Source: Burkholderia sp. L27(2015) (GTDB taxonomy: Bacteria > Pseudomonadota > Gammaproteobacteria > Burkholderiales > Burkholderiaceae). Taken from it: a stretch of DNA of 64,000 bases. Within the stretch, counting starts at the first letter, position 1. Every line of letters starts with the position of its first letter. Both the position numbers and the translations under genes were made by a program. The stretch lies in assembly GCF_009765705.1 (NCBI RefSeq), contig NZ_LMUX01000017.1:455516-519515 (forward strand), in the 5' to 3' direction. Positions 35,153 through 45,081 of this stretch are shown here, in pieces. The notes beneath the pieces were generated by a model. That model was not told the DNA's origin and did not search any database. It saw nothing but the letters and a program-made list of their open reading frames with translations.

Positions 35153-36679
35153 ATGAATATTTTGATCGCAGGTTTTCAGCATGAGACGAACACCTTTGCG
35201 CCCTCGAAAGCGGCCTACCAGAATTTCTTGCAGGGCGAAGGCTTTCCCCCTCTGACACGGGGTGTCGAGGTGCTGAAGCTGCGCGACGTGAACGTGCCGA
35301 TAGGCGGCTTCATCAAGGATGCCGAAGCTGCCGGGCATGCGTTGATCCCGGTGATTTGGGCCGGCGCCAGCGCGTCGGCACATGTGACCGAAGACGCATA
35401 CGAACGGATTGCCGGTGAGATCGTCGAAGCGGTTAAGTCCGGTGGCTTCGATGCCATCTACCTCGACCTGCATGGCGCCATGGTTGCCGAACATATCGAC
35501 GACGGTGAAGGCGAACTGCTGGAGCGAGTGCGCGCGGTGGTCGGCAGCAGCTTACCGCTCGTCGTCTCGCTTGACCTGCACGCGAACGTGACGGAAAAGA
35601 TGCTGAAACACGCGGACGCGTTGGTGGCGTATCGAACGTATCCTCACGTCGATATGGCGGAAACGGGCGAACGGGCTGCGAAGATCCTGGAAACGATAAC
35701 CAACGATAATCGCCCGGTAAAGCGGGCGATGCGGCGCATTCCCTTCCTGGTTCCCGTGAACGGAATGTGTACGCTCGTAGAGCCTTCGTGCGGCATGTAT
35801 GACCTGCTGGCATCGCTTGAGAAAGCCGCCGCGGATTCCGCGGACTCACTTTTCTCACTGTCCTTCGCCCCGGGATTCCCCGCCGCCGATTTCCCCGAAT
35901 GCGGTCCGGTGATCTGGGGATACGGCTTCGACGAGCGCGCGGTAACGCAAGCCGTCGAAACGCTCTTTGACAAGATGATCGCCCACGAGGCACAGTGGGA
36001 AGTTCGCTTCCTCGCGCCCGACGAGGCCGTGATCGAAGCCATGCGGCTCAGTCGGAACGCCCACCAGCCCGTGATCATTGCCGATACACAGGACAACCCT
36101 GGCGTAGGCGGCGACTCGAACACCATGGGCATGGTCCGAGCCCTTTTGCGCAATGGAGCGCAAGAGGCGGCCGTCGGCCTGATATGGGATGCGGAAGCAG
36201 CGGCGGCGGCGCACAAGGCCGGCGTGGGCGCCAGGATCGAGCTCGCGCTCGCGGGCCGCTCGGGCGTTCAGGGAGATGAACCGCTGATCGGGTCTTTCGA
36301 AGTGGACTATCTTTCTGATGGACGCGTGCGCTTTGACGGCCCGATGATGAATGGGATGTGGACCGAGCTCGGTCCAGTTGCCTGCCTGCGCATCGACGGC
36401 GTGAGGATCGCTGTCAGCTCGATCAAGATGCAGATGTTCGAGCGCAATCTCTACCGCATCGCGGGCATAGACCCCGAACGAATGAAGATATTGGTCAACA
36501 AGAGTTCGGTCCACTTCCGCGCGGACTTCGAGGCAAGCGCCGCCGCGATATTGGTCGCCAAGGCACCGGGCCCCATGGCGGCCGACCCTTCGGATCTGCC
36601 TTGGAAGCGCCTCGATCCGCAGATACGCTTGCGACCGACCGGGAGCTCGCTCAATGAGCGAGAGCGTATTTGCTTATGA
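35153..36679 (+). CDS. MlrC-like M81 family peptidase/amidohydrolase
   Basis: 508 residues from the ATG at 35153, with AGGAG upstream. It has the M81 hallmarks: FQHETNTFAPSK near the N-terminus, YLDLHGAMV, SLDLHANVTEKML and AYRTYPHVDMAETG, then IADTQDNPGVGGDSNT in the C-terminal half. These His, Asp and Glu residues are the expected zinc ligands. MlrC degrades linearised microcystin, but most relatives sit in catabolic operons and act on unknown amides. The upstream ACS-type transporter and the downstream (broken) LysR gene suggest a small-molecule substrate. Confidence 0.88.
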   Translation: MNILIAGFQHETNTFAPSKAAYQNFLQGEGFPPLTRGVEVLKLRDVNVPIGGFIKDAEAAGHALIPVIWAGASASAHVTEDAYERIAGEIVEAVKSGGFDAIYLDLHGAMVAEHIDDGEGELLERVRAVVGSSLPLVVSLDLHANVTEKMLKHADALVAYRTYPHVDMAETGERAAKILETITNDNRPVKRAMRRIPFLVPVNGMCTLVEPSCGMYDLLASLEKAAADSADSLFSLSFAPGFPAADFPECGPVIWGYGFDERAVTQAVETLFDKMIAHEAQWEVRFLAPDEAVIEAMRLSRNAHQPVIIADTQDNPGVGGDSNTMGMVRALLRNGAQEAAVGLIWDAEAAAAAHKAGVGARIELALAGRSGVQGDEPLIGSFEVDYLSDGRVRFDGPMMNGMWTELGPVACLRIDGVRIAVSSIKMQMFERNLYRIAGIDPERMKILVNKSSVHFRADFEASAAAILVAKAPGPMAADPSDLPWKRLDPQIRLRPTGSSLNERERICL

Positions 36680-36740
36680 AGCTTGCTTATGAGGTTTGCT
36701 CGTGAGGCCAGCCTATGACGCCACATTAGGGAGCTAGATC

Positions 36741-37651
36741 ATGGATCACCTTCAATCCTTGCGTGTGTTTGTCAAAGTGGCCGAGATCGGCACCTTCACT
36801 GGCGCATCGGAAAGCCTGGATCTCTCGAGCACGGTGACCACGCGGCTGGTTGCCGCATTGGAGGAGCGTCTGCGGGTGCGGCTATTCCAGCGCACCACGC
36901 GACGCGTCTCGCTGACTGAAACCGGTCATATTTTTCTGGAGCGAGCGCGGCAGATTGTCGAGGATATCGACGACGCGGAGAACCTGATCACGGCGCAACA
37001 TCAGGCGCCTGCGGGTGTGCTGCGCATTGCCGTACCGGTGGCTTTTGGGCTGCGCAATATGACCGAGTTGTTGAAAGAATCAAACAACGTTACCCCGAGG
37101 TCACGCCGCATTTGACGCTGACCGATGACACGGTCGATATCGTGGCACACCGTTTCGATGTGGTGATTGCGCCCGACGGGAACCAGCAAGGCGCCACGTT
37201 GGTCCTTCGGCGCTTCACATCGAGTCCGTTGCTACTGGTAGCTTCGCGCGAGTACATTGCGCGCAATGGCATGCCGCGCAGCGCGGCCGATTTCGCGCAC
37301 CATGTCTTCCTGACGCACACCAGCGACGAACTCAACGTGAACCAACGTCTGGTCGACGAGATCGGCGGCGCTGCGCTGCGCGAAGATCAATGCATGGTGG
37401 CCAACAATATCGAAATGCTGCGACGCTTCGCCGTCGGTGGCCTCGGCATCGCCATGTTGCCGGGTTACCTGGTCGCCACGGAAATCGCCTCGGGCCAACT
37501 GGTGCGACTGCTGCCCGATCGAGTGCAGCCGCCGATCGGCATGAATCTCGTCTTCATGAGCCGACGCAACCTCGCAGCGAAGGTACGAACCTTCGTCGAC
37601 TTCATGGTGGAGAAATTCGCCGCGAACCCGGATGGCGTTCCGGGCCCGTGA
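36741..37651 (+). pseudogene. LysR family regulator with a one-base frameshift
   Basis: The first frame (36741-37115) gives a normal LysR DNA-binding domain (FVKVAEIGTFTGASESLDLSSTVTTRLVAALEERL, FQRTTRRVSLTETG) and stops early after ELLKESNNVTPRSRRI. The second frame continues the family sequence: read one base out of step from about 37080, the DNA gives KQRYPEVTPHLTLTDDTVDIVAHRFDVVIAPDG and runs to 37651 with GGLGIAMLPGYLV. A single missing base near 37083 explains both frames. It is either a recent inactivation or a sequence error. The downstream MFS gene is convergent; the likely target was the MlrC-like unit upstream. Confidence 0.88.
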
Positions 37652-37664
37652 GGCGTTTGCAGAG

Positions 37665-38957
37665 TCAAGCCGGTACCATGCGGCGCTTGTCTCTCGTATG
37701 AATAACAAACGCCCCAGTCCCGAGTAGGGCCAAACACACGATCGGCACGATCATCGGCGCAGTCGTCGTGCCACTGACTTTCCCAACATACGGCATCAGA
37801 TTTTGACTCAGAAATCCGCCTAGATTGCCGATCGAATTGATGGCTGCGACGCTCGCCGCCGCTCGCACGCCCGAGAAAAACCGCGGCGGCAAAAACCAGA
37901 AGCAAGGGTAGAGCAACGGGATGCACATGCCGCCCAAGACCAACGCGCCGAAACGCAGAGACGTAGGTCCGAGCAAGAAGCTGCCGATAAAACAAACCGT
38001 GCCCACGCCGGCAATGATCATCATCGCTTGCACGACGCTACCGCTGCGCCTGAGCTTACCCGGCAACCACAACAACATGAGCGCAGCCAATCCCCACGGC
38101 AACATGTTCAACAAGCCATTGGTCGTGCTGCTTACGCCAAAGCTCTTGACCAGCGTCGGCATCCAATAGGTCACGCCGTACAGCGACGTCGACATCAACA
38201 TGTAGATAAACGCGAAAAACAGCACGCGCGGATCAATCAGCGCTTTCCACGGGTGGGTACGCGCCGGGTTCACCGGTTGTTCGCGCTGCAGAGCCGCCAG
38301 AGCAATCGATTTCTCGGCCGGGTTCAGGAACCTTGCTTCCTGAATCGATGCCGGCAGCAACCTGAACACCGCAAATGCCACCAACACGGCAGGCAACCCG
38401 GTTGCGATAAAGACCCACTGCCAGCCCGCCAGCCCACCCGTTCCGCTCAGCCCAAGCAACAAGCCGCCGACCAGCGAACCCAGCATATTTGCCAATGCAC
38501 TACCGAGTGTGAAATAGCCCATCACCCGAGCCCGCTGGCTCTGTGGAAACCATAAGGTGAGGTAGTAGATTACGCCAGGATAAAAGCCCGCTTCGGCCAC
38601 GCCCAGGGCAAACCGCAGAACGCAAAATACCGGCATCGATTTGGTGAAGCCCATCAGCACGGTAATGATGCCCCACGTCAGCATGATACGAGCGAGCCAC
38701 AAGCGTGCGCCGAATCGATGCAATGCCAGCGTGCTCGGCACTTCGAACAACAGGTAACCGATGAAGAACAGCGAAGATGCGAGACCGAAAGCCGCCTCCG
38801 TCATCCCGAGGTCGTGCAGCATTTGCAGTTTTGCGAAGCCGACGTTCTGCCTGTCGATAAACGAGATCAAGAACATGATGATCAGTATCGGCATCAAACG
38901 CCATGCCATCTTTGTCATCACCCGCTGCTCGGCGATCTCCGTTGATGGGTTGTCCAT
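37665..38957 (-). CDS. MFS transporter, anion:cation symporter (ACS) family
   Basis: 430 residues, AGGAG before the ATG. It begins AWRLMPILIIMFLISFIDRQNVGFAKLQMLHDLGMTEAAFGLASSLFFIGYLLFEVPSTLAL and has FGARLWLARIMLTWG and LGVAEAGFYPGVIYYLTLWFP, the same ACS family as the carrier at 33711 but clearly a different paralogue. It stands alone, converging with the frameshifted LysR gene 13 bases away. The substrate is probably an organic anion. Confidence 0.9.
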   Translation of the reverse strand: MDNPSTEIAEQRVMTKMAWRLMPILIIMFLISFIDRQNVGFAKLQMLHDLGMTEAAFGLASSLFFIGYLLFEVPSTLALHRFGARLWLARIMLTWGIITVLMGFTKSMPVFCVLRFALGVAEAGFYPGVIYYLTLWFPQSQRARVMGYFTLGSALANMLGSLVGGLLLGLSGTGGLAGWQWVFIATGLPAVLVAFAVFRLLPASIQEARFLNPAEKSIALAALQREQPVNPARTHPWKALIDPRVLFFAFIYMLMSTSLYGVTYWMPTLVKSFGVSSTTNGLLNMLPWGLAALMLLWLPGKLRRSGSVVQAMMIIAGVGTVCFIGSFLLGPTSLRFGALVLGGMCIPLLYPCFWFLPPRFFSGVRAAASVAAINSIGNLGGFLSQNLMPYVGKVSGTTTAPMIVPIVCLALLGTGAFVIHTRDKRRMVPA

Positions 38958-39074
38958 CGTTGTCTCCTGTCTGTAATATTTTGGTAATAAACTGTTTTTC
39001 TTATACGCACATCGCGAGCCAAGTAGACTCGCGCATACAGTGTAACTGGAGCCGCATACCCTGCGGCGGGGCGT

Positions 39075-40820
39075 TCAACGCGCAGGCCCGATGGATTCCC
39101 CAGCCTCGGCCCGATGCTTCAGCGCCGTTCTCACCGCGTCGATTACGTTTCCCCAATCCCCAAGGGCCGGTTGGCGAAATAGCCGGGCGCTCGGATACCA
39201 CGGACTGTCGTCCCGCTCCAGCATCCAGCGCCAGCAGGTGTCGAAGCGATTCAATATCCACACCGGCTTGCCCATTGCACCGGCAAGATGGGCAGTCGAA
39301 GTGTCCACCGAGATGATCAGATCGAGGTTCTCGACCAAAGCGGCCGTGTCGGCAAAGTCGGTCAGCTCGTCCGCGTAATCGACCACCGCTTGACCGCCTG
39401 CCGGTTCCGACGGGAGTTGCGCAAGCTGTTGCGCCGGCGCCCCTTTTTGCAAGCTGTAGTATTGAACGGAAGGAAGATCGAGAAGCGGTTGCAATTGAGC
39501 CAGTGCGATCGAGCGCCTGGCGTCGATGTTGCGCAGCTCTGCGACCCCCGCCCTATTCCCGCCTGCCCACACCAGGCCAACCTTCAACCGGCTATCAGGG
39601 CCACTGCCGATGCGGACTCGCCACTGTTGCACGCGGTCTGCGTCAGCAAATAAATAGGGCGTGCCCGAGGGTATCGTGCTCACGGAAGTGTTGAACGCGA
39701 GCGGTAAGCTGAGCAACGGACAGTGGTAATCGAACGGTGGCAAGGGCGCCCCTTGCTCGACGATCTGCGCCACCCCTTCGAGATTCGCCAGCAATGTGAG
39801 CAGCTCCGCAGGCACTTCGAGTACAACCCGAGCACCGAGCTTGGCAACCAGCGCTACGTAGCGGCAAAACTGCAGTGTGTCCCCCAGCCCCTGTTCAGCG
39901 TGCAGCAAGATCGTCTTGCCGGCAATCGCTTCGTCGCCGAGCCACAGCGGTTGCTCGAAGGTTCGTCGGCTGGCCTTGATCCGGTTGCGTTGCCACCGCC
40001 ACTCGTATTTCCGCCATCCCTCTTCCAGCCGTCCCACTTGCAAAAGACACAGCGATTCGTTCCAGTGCGTCTCTGCATAGTCGGGCGCAAGTGAGAGCGC
40101 CTGCTGATAACTGAGCAGCGCCTCGTCACGTCGGTTGAGTTCGATGAGGCAAAGACCTTGATTATTCCAGGCATCGATCAAATTCGGCGCGATCGCAATC
40201 GCACGCTGGTAGCTGGTTCGAGCCTCCTCGGGACGACCCAGGTCACCCAAGGCGTTGCCTCGATTGCTCCACGCGTCGGCGTAGTCAGGCCAAAGCGCAA
40301 TCGCCCGATCGCAGCTTTCGAGCGCATCCACGGGGCGCCCCAGATCGCGCAGCACGCACGCTCGATTGTTGAGCGCTTGCGCAAAATCCGGCTTCAACGC
40401 GATGGCGCGGTCGTAGCTGTGCAACGCGTCTTGCGGTGTATCGAGGCCGGCTAAAGCGTTGCCGCGATTGTTCCAGGCGTCGGCGAAATCGCGTCGCAGT
40501 GAAACGGCCCGATCCGCACTCGACAGCCCTTCCTTGAATCGGCTTACCGCGTTATAGGCAAATGCCAGGTTCGAGTGGATCGGAGCCTGCATCGCGTTGA
40601 TCGCGACGGCCTTCCTGAGTAGCGCTATCCCCTCGTCCCATCGCCCGGATTGCAGCGCAAGTGTACCGAGCAGCTGTAGCGCATCGAAATGATTGGGCCG
40701 AAGTTGAAGGATTTCGCGGTAAAGCGCTTCTGCCTCGACGAAGGCGGCATTTTGCTGCAGCGCCACCGCTTGCCGCAGCGTTTTGTCGAGCTGTCGCTGT
40801 AGATTGATCTGTTTACTCAT
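39075..40820 (-). CDS. TPR-repeat protein with glycosyltransferase-9-like C-terminal domain
   Basis: 581 residues from the ATG at 40820. Residues 5-270 are seven or more tetratricopeptide repeats with the pattern AWNNRGNALAGLDTPQDALHSYDRAIALKPDFAQALNNR. The C-terminal half (from about 310) contains ILLHAEQGLGDTLQFCRYVALV, VGLVWAGGNRAG and LDLIISVDTSTAHLAGAMGKPVWIL, the nucleotide-sugar-binding features of heptosyltransferase-like GT9 proteins. This fusion is common in Burkholderiales and may modify proteins or surface glycans, by analogy with O-GlcNAc transferases. Single gene; no glycan genes are adjacent here. Confidence 0.88.
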   Translation of the reverse strand: MSKQINLQRQLDKTLRQAVALQQNAAFVEAEALYREILQLRPNHFDALQLLGTLALQSGRWDEGIALLRKAVAINAMQAPIHSNLAFAYNAVSRFKEGLSSADRAVSLRRDFADAWNNRGNALAGLDTPQDALHSYDRAIALKPDFAQALNNRACVLRDLGRPVDALESCDRAIALWPDYADAWSNRGNALGDLGRPEEARTSYQRAIAIAPNLIDAWNNQGLCLIELNRRDEALLSYQQALSLAPDYAETHWNESLCLLQVGRLEEGWRKYEWRWQRNRIKASRRTFEQPLWLGDEAIAGKTILLHAEQGLGDTLQFCRYVALVAKLGARVVLEVPAELLTLLANLEGVAQIVEQGAPLPPFDYHCPLLSLPLAFNTSVSTIPSGTPYLFADADRVQQWRVRIGSGPDSRLKVGLVWAGGNRAGVAELRNIDARRSIALAQLQPLLDLPSVQYYSLQKGAPAQQLAQLPSEPAGGQAVVDYADELTDFADTAALVENLDLIISVDTSTAHLAGAMGKPVWILNRFDTCWRWMLERDDSPWYPSARLFRQPALGDWGNVIDAVRTALKHRAEAGESIGPAR

Positions 40821-40985
40821 GGCCGTAATTATAAGGCGACCCCGCGGCGTGCTCCCCGCAGCGATCCCCTGGCAACCCCCGCCGGCCGCGAAAATCCCGT
40901 GAGCGCGTTGGCGCCAGCGGTCTCGCACGCCCGCCACCGAGGGCCGCCGCCGCCCTCGCTGCCAAACTGAAGACTGTCAGCACCC

Positions 40986-42362
40986 TCAATCCGGCATGCC
41001 TTTGCCCGTGGTTTCAGGCAGAAACCATGGCACGATCAACCCGATGATATACACCGATCCGAGCGCAAGCGCCGCATGCGAGACGCCGCCGAACGACTTG
41101 ATCATCAGCCCCGCGATAATCGGGAACACCCAGGCAATCATGCGCGCACCGTTGAAGACAAAGCTGATTGCCGTCGAACGCACCGTAGACGTGAATAGCT
41201 CGCACGGATAAATCGCCATCCATACATAGGCACAACCGAGCGTGAAGAAACCGTTCACCGGGGCGACGATCTGCATGGCCTCGACCGAGTGCGTCATGCT
41301 GTACATGACGATCGTGGTGAGCAGCGAGCCCAGGAACGTCAGGAATAGAAACAGCCGACGCCCGATCGCATCGATGATGAAGCCCGCGACCATATACGCG
41401 GTAATCGCGCCGGCAGTATAGATAATCGAGATCTTCGAGCCCCAGGAAATCGCATCGGCCAGACCCTCCGCTTTGGCGATCGCAACCGTATACGTGGGCA
41501 GCCAGCTCGATATCGCCCACCAGCCAACCGTCGTCACGATAGAGAGCAGCACGGTGAGCAGGGTGCGCCTACGCGCTTCGGGCTCGCTGAACAATTGCTT
41601 GAGCGTGAACGGGCGACGGTTCGACGCGGCGCCGGATTGGGCAGTGGCGCCGGGCGTAGCGCTGTCCGCCGTTTCGGTGCTGACCGCGCTCCAGCGTTTT
41701 TCCCGAACCGCTGTCTTCCATTTCTCCGATTCGGCCACGCCGCGGCGGATATACAGCACAAACAAGGCGGGCACAGCGCCGATCACGAACATCAGGCGCC
41801 AGGTTTCGGCGCCCAGCGGATGCCAGCTCGACAGCGCGTACCACACGACGGCTGCGAGCATCGTGCCCCAACCGAAGCCGGACTGAAGAAAACCGGCGCC
41901 CTTCGCCCGGGCTTTCTCGGGCCATGTCTCCGAAAGCAGTGCAACCCCGGTGCTCCATTCGCTGCCCATTGCCAGGCCAGTCAGGAAACGCAGCGCACAC
42001 AGCGCCCAAAAGCTGCCCGCGAAGGCGGTGAAACCGGAGAACATGGCGTAGAGAAACACCGACCACAGCATCATGCGCCTGCGCCCGACATAGTCGGCGA
42101 GTACCCCGCCGACCAAGCCGCCCACACCCCAACCCAGCAGCGTGATGCCGATCACCGCGCCCGCAAAGACCGGCGTCGACACGGCTTGTTCGGGTGTGAG
42201 CACCGAATGCATCAAAGGCGCGATCACGACAACCAAGGCAAGCGCCTCATAGCCATCGAAAATCCATCCGAGGAAGCTGCTCGTCAGGACCCTCCAGTGC
42301 ATTGCCGTTAAGCCTTCGTACCACGGCTGCTTGCCCGGTATCGCGATGTTTCGGTCACTCAT
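40986..42362 (-). CDS. MFS transporter, aromatic acid/metabolite:H+ symporter type
   Basis: 458 residues, twelve helices, AGGAG before the ATG. It starts WRVLTSSFLGWIFDGYEALALVVVIAPLM and carries VGGVLADYVGRRRMMLWSV and LRFLTGLAMGSEWSTGVALLSETWPEKAR, typical of the sugar-transporter-like branch of MFS (AAHS and metabolite:H+ symporters). An insertion of about 40 polar residues lies in the central cytoplasmic loop. It stands alone upstream of the molybdoenzyme gene on the other strand. The substrate is unknown. Confidence 0.85.
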   Translation of the reverse strand: MSDRNIAIPGKQPWYEGLTAMHWRVLTSSFLGWIFDGYEALALVVVIAPLMHSVLTPEQAVSTPVFAGAVIGITLLGWGVGGLVGGVLADYVGRRRMMLWSVFLYAMFSGFTAFAGSFWALCALRFLTGLAMGSEWSTGVALLSETWPEKARAKGAGFLQSGFGWGTMLAAVVWYALSSWHPLGAETWRLMFVIGAVPALFVLYIRRGVAESEKWKTAVREKRWSAVSTETADSATPGATAQSGAASNRRPFTLKQLFSEPEARRRTLLTVLLSIVTTVGWWAISSWLPTYTVAIAKAEGLADAISWGSKISIIYTAGAITAYMVAGFIIDAIGRRLFLFLTFLGSLLTTIVMYSMTHSVEAMQIVAPVNGFFTLGCAYVWMAIYPCELFTSTVRSTAISFVFNGARMIAWVFPIIAGLMIKSFGGVSHAALALGSVYIIGLIVPWFLPETTGKGMPD

Positions 42363-42739
42363 CTCTGTCTCCTGTTTTTTTATAGTCGCTACTTAAGTAT
42401 TGTCGCTCAACCTCGGCACAGACGTATAACCGCAGGCCTACGACCGCCGGTGCGGCGCCCCATTGCCGCAATCACACTTCAAGCCTTGCGCAGAGCATCC
42501 TCGAATATCTCACGCCTCGCACCCGGACAATACTATTTTTAGGGGCCAGGGTGGATTAAGCCCGCGCACTGTGCTCCTTTTGTTCCGATCAATGTGTGCG
42601 CCCTGCTTCGGACAGCTCCCGCTTATTCTCCTCATACGCAACGCGCATGCACACCGCGTCGGGTCCCGGCCCGGTCAGATCCCGCTGGGTCAGATCCCGA
42701 TACGGGCCCCGCACGATTCACAGAATGGAGAGAGCAGTC
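42363..42739. other. Intergenic region upstream of the molybdoenzyme gene
   Basis: 377 bp between divergent genes. The stretch at 42660-42710 repeats GGTCAGATCCCG-like segments (TCAGATCCCGCTGGG at 42676 and TCAGATCCCGATACG at 42692), possible tandem regulator sites. No gene is evident. Confidence 0.45.
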
Positions 42740-45058
42740 ATGGCAACGAAACCCGAAGAGCGCTTCGAGCCTCGCATCGAACCTTATACCCACCCCGCGG
42801 CGGGATGGGGCGCGCTGAAGTACGTTGCCATCAACCTGCTCAAGGAAAAGGTCAAGGGCGGCAATTACAAAACGCTGTTCAAGCAAAACCAGGCCGACGG
42901 CTTTGACTGCCCCGGCTGCGCGTGGCCCGACCGCGAGCATGCCTCTACATTTGAGTTCTGCGAAAACGGTGTGAAAGCCGTTGCGGCCGAAGCGACCAGC
43001 AAACGCACCACAGCCGATTTCCTGGGCGCGCATACGGTCGCCGAACTCATGCAGCAGAGCGATTACGAGCTCGAGCAGCATGGCCGCCTGACCGACCCGG
43101 TGGCCTATGACGCTGCCACCGACACCTACCAGCCCATTTCATGGGATGACGCTTTCGCGTTGATCGCGCGCCATCTGCAAGCGCTGGAAGACCCCAACCA
43201 AGCCAGTTTCTACACCTCGGGACGAGCCAGCAACGAGGCGGCGTTTTTGTATCAATTGTTCGTCCGCATGTACGGCACCAACAATTTCCCCGATTGCTCG
43301 AACATGTGCCACGAGGCCACCAGCCGCGGCTTACCGCTCACGGTCGGCGTGGGCAAAGGAACCGTGACGCTGGACGACTTCGAACACGCCGATACACTAT
43401 TGCTGTTCGGTCAAAACCCGGCCACCAACCATCCACGCATGATGGGCGAGCTGCGCGACTGTGCCAAGCGCGGCGCCACGATCGTGTCGATCAACCCCTT
43501 GCGCGAACGTGGCCTGGAGCGCTTTACCAGCCCGCAGCATCCGCTCGAGATGCTGACCATGGGCAGCACCAAGATCGCCTCGACGTTCGTGCGCCCCAAG
43601 CTGAGCGGCGATTTCGCGCTGATCAAGGGCGTGGCCAAGCGTGTGCTGGAGCTCGACGATATCGCGCTGGCCGCTCAGACCGAGCGCGTGCTGGACGTCC
43701 GCTTCATCCATGAGCATACAAGTGGCTTCGAGGCTTTTGCCGCCGATCTGCGCGCCCAATCTTGGGAAGCACTCGTCGACGAGTCGGGCGTGCCGCGCGA
43801 GGAAATCGAGGCGCTGGCGCAGATCTACGTCAACGGCAAATCGGTTATCGCCACCTGGGGCATGGGCCTGACTCAGCACAAGAATTCCGTGCAGACCGTG
43901 CAAATGCTCTCCAACATGATGATGATGCGCGGCAATATCGGGCGTCGTGGCGCAGGCCTGTGTCCGGTGCGGGGCCATTCGAATGTGCAGGGCGACCGCA
44001 CCGTAGGCATCGAGGAGCGGCCGACCCCGGCATTCCTCGATCGCTTGAAAGCGGTATTCGATTTTGAACCGCCTCGCGAGCACGGCTTGGACGTGGTCGC
44101 GACGATCGAGGCGATGCGCGAAGGACGCATCCAGGTGTTCGTCGCGCTGGGCGGCAATTTCGCCATGGCAACCCCCGATACGCCGCGCACCTGGGAGGGC
44201 CTGCGCTCTTGCGCACTGACCGTGCAAATTGCCACGAAGCTCAATCGCAGCCACCTGGTGCATGGCAAAGACGCGCTGATCCTGCCCACGCTCGGGCGCA
44301 CTGAAATCGACGAGCAGGCGGGTATAGCGCAAGGCGTGACGGTGGAAGATTCAGTCAGCATGGTGCACATTTCGTACGGCATGAACAAACCAGCGTCCCC
44401 CCACCTGCTGTCGGAAATTGCGATCGTCGGCCGCATGGCGCACGCGACCTTGGGCAGCGGCAAGGTCGACTGGCTCGGTTATGTGGAAGATTACTCACGC
44501 GTGCGCGATGCCATCGAGAAAGTCATCGACGGCTTCGAAAACTACAACGAGCGGGTCAGCCACCCCGGCGGCTTCCATCTCGCCGTACCCGCCCGCGACC
44601 GGGTGTGGAAGACAGCTACCGGCCGTGCCCAGTTCCTGGTCAACCAGATCCAGCAGGACACGCCCCTGCGGCGCGCTCGCGCATTGCACGGCAAACAGCT
44701 GATGACGCTGATGACGACCCGTTCTCACGACCAGTACAACACCACGATCTACGCAATGGACGATAGATATCGTGGCGTGTACGGGCAACGCCGCGTGGTA
44801 TTCATCAACCGTGAAGACCTGTCTGCCCTGGGCTTCGAAAACGGCGAATGGGTCGACATTCTCGGCATCGCGGACGATGGCCTGGAGCGGCGCGCGGATC
44901 GATTCCGCCTGGTGGAGTACGACATTCCGCGCGGTTGCCTCGGCGCTTACTACCCGGAAACCAACCCGCTGGTGGCGCTTTCGAGCGTCGCCGATTTTGC
45001 CAACACGCCTGCGTACAAATCGATTCCTGTGCTGTTGCGCTCGTCGCCTGAACAGTAA
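42740..45058 (+). CDS. FdhF/YdeP family molybdopterin oxidoreductase
   Basis: 772 residues from the ATG at 42740, with GGAGAGAG upstream. Cys-57 and Cys-60 (FDCPGCAWPD) are part of the reduced iron-sulfur site of this family. Molybdopterin-binding blocks follow: SFYTSGRASNEAAFLYQLFVRMYGTNNFPDCSNMCHEATSRGL, LLFGQNPATNHPRMM, TWGMGLTQHKNSVQTVQMLSNMMMMRGNIGRRGAGLCPVRGHSNVQGDRT and the C-terminal TTRSHDQYNTTIY domain. E. coli YdeP is linked to acid resistance; the true substrate is not known. A bestrophin-like channel gene follows after 23 bases, probably in the same transcript. Confidence 0.9.
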   Translation: MATKPEERFEPRIEPYTHPAAGWGALKYVAINLLKEKVKGGNYKTLFKQNQADGFDCPGCAWPDREHASTFEFCENGVKAVAAEATSKRTTADFLGAHTVAELMQQSDYELEQHGRLTDPVAYDAATDTYQPISWDDAFALIARHLQALEDPNQASFYTSGRASNEAAFLYQLFVRMYGTNNFPDCSNMCHEATSRGLPLTVGVGKGTVTLDDFEHADTLLLFGQNPATNHPRMMGELRDCAKRGATIVSINPLRERGLERFTSPQHPLEMLTMGSTKIASTFVRPKLSGDFALIKGVAKRVLELDDIALAAQTERVLDVRFIHEHTSGFEAFAADLRAQSWEALVDESGVPREEIEALAQIYVNGKSVIATWGMGLTQHKNSVQTVQMLSNMMMMRGNIGRRGAGLCPVRGHSNVQGDRTVGIEERPTPAFLDRLKAVFDFEPPREHGLDVVATIEAMREGRIQVFVALGGNFAMATPDTPRTWEGLRSCALTVQIATKLNRSHLVHGKDALILPTLGRTEIDEQAGIAQGVTVEDSVSMVHISYGMNKPASPHLLSEIAIVGRMAHATLGSGKVDWLGYVEDYSRVRDAIEKVIDGFENYNERVSHPGGFHLAVPARDRVWKTATGRAQFLVNQIQQDTPLRRARALHGKQLMTLMTTRSHDQYNTTIYAMDDRYRGVYGQRRVVFINREDLSALGFENGEWVDILGIADDGLERRADRFRLVEYDIPRGCLGAYYPETNPLVALSSVADFANTPAYKSIPVLLRSSPEQ

Positions 45059-45081
45059 CGCCAGATGAGTAAACCCGCGCC

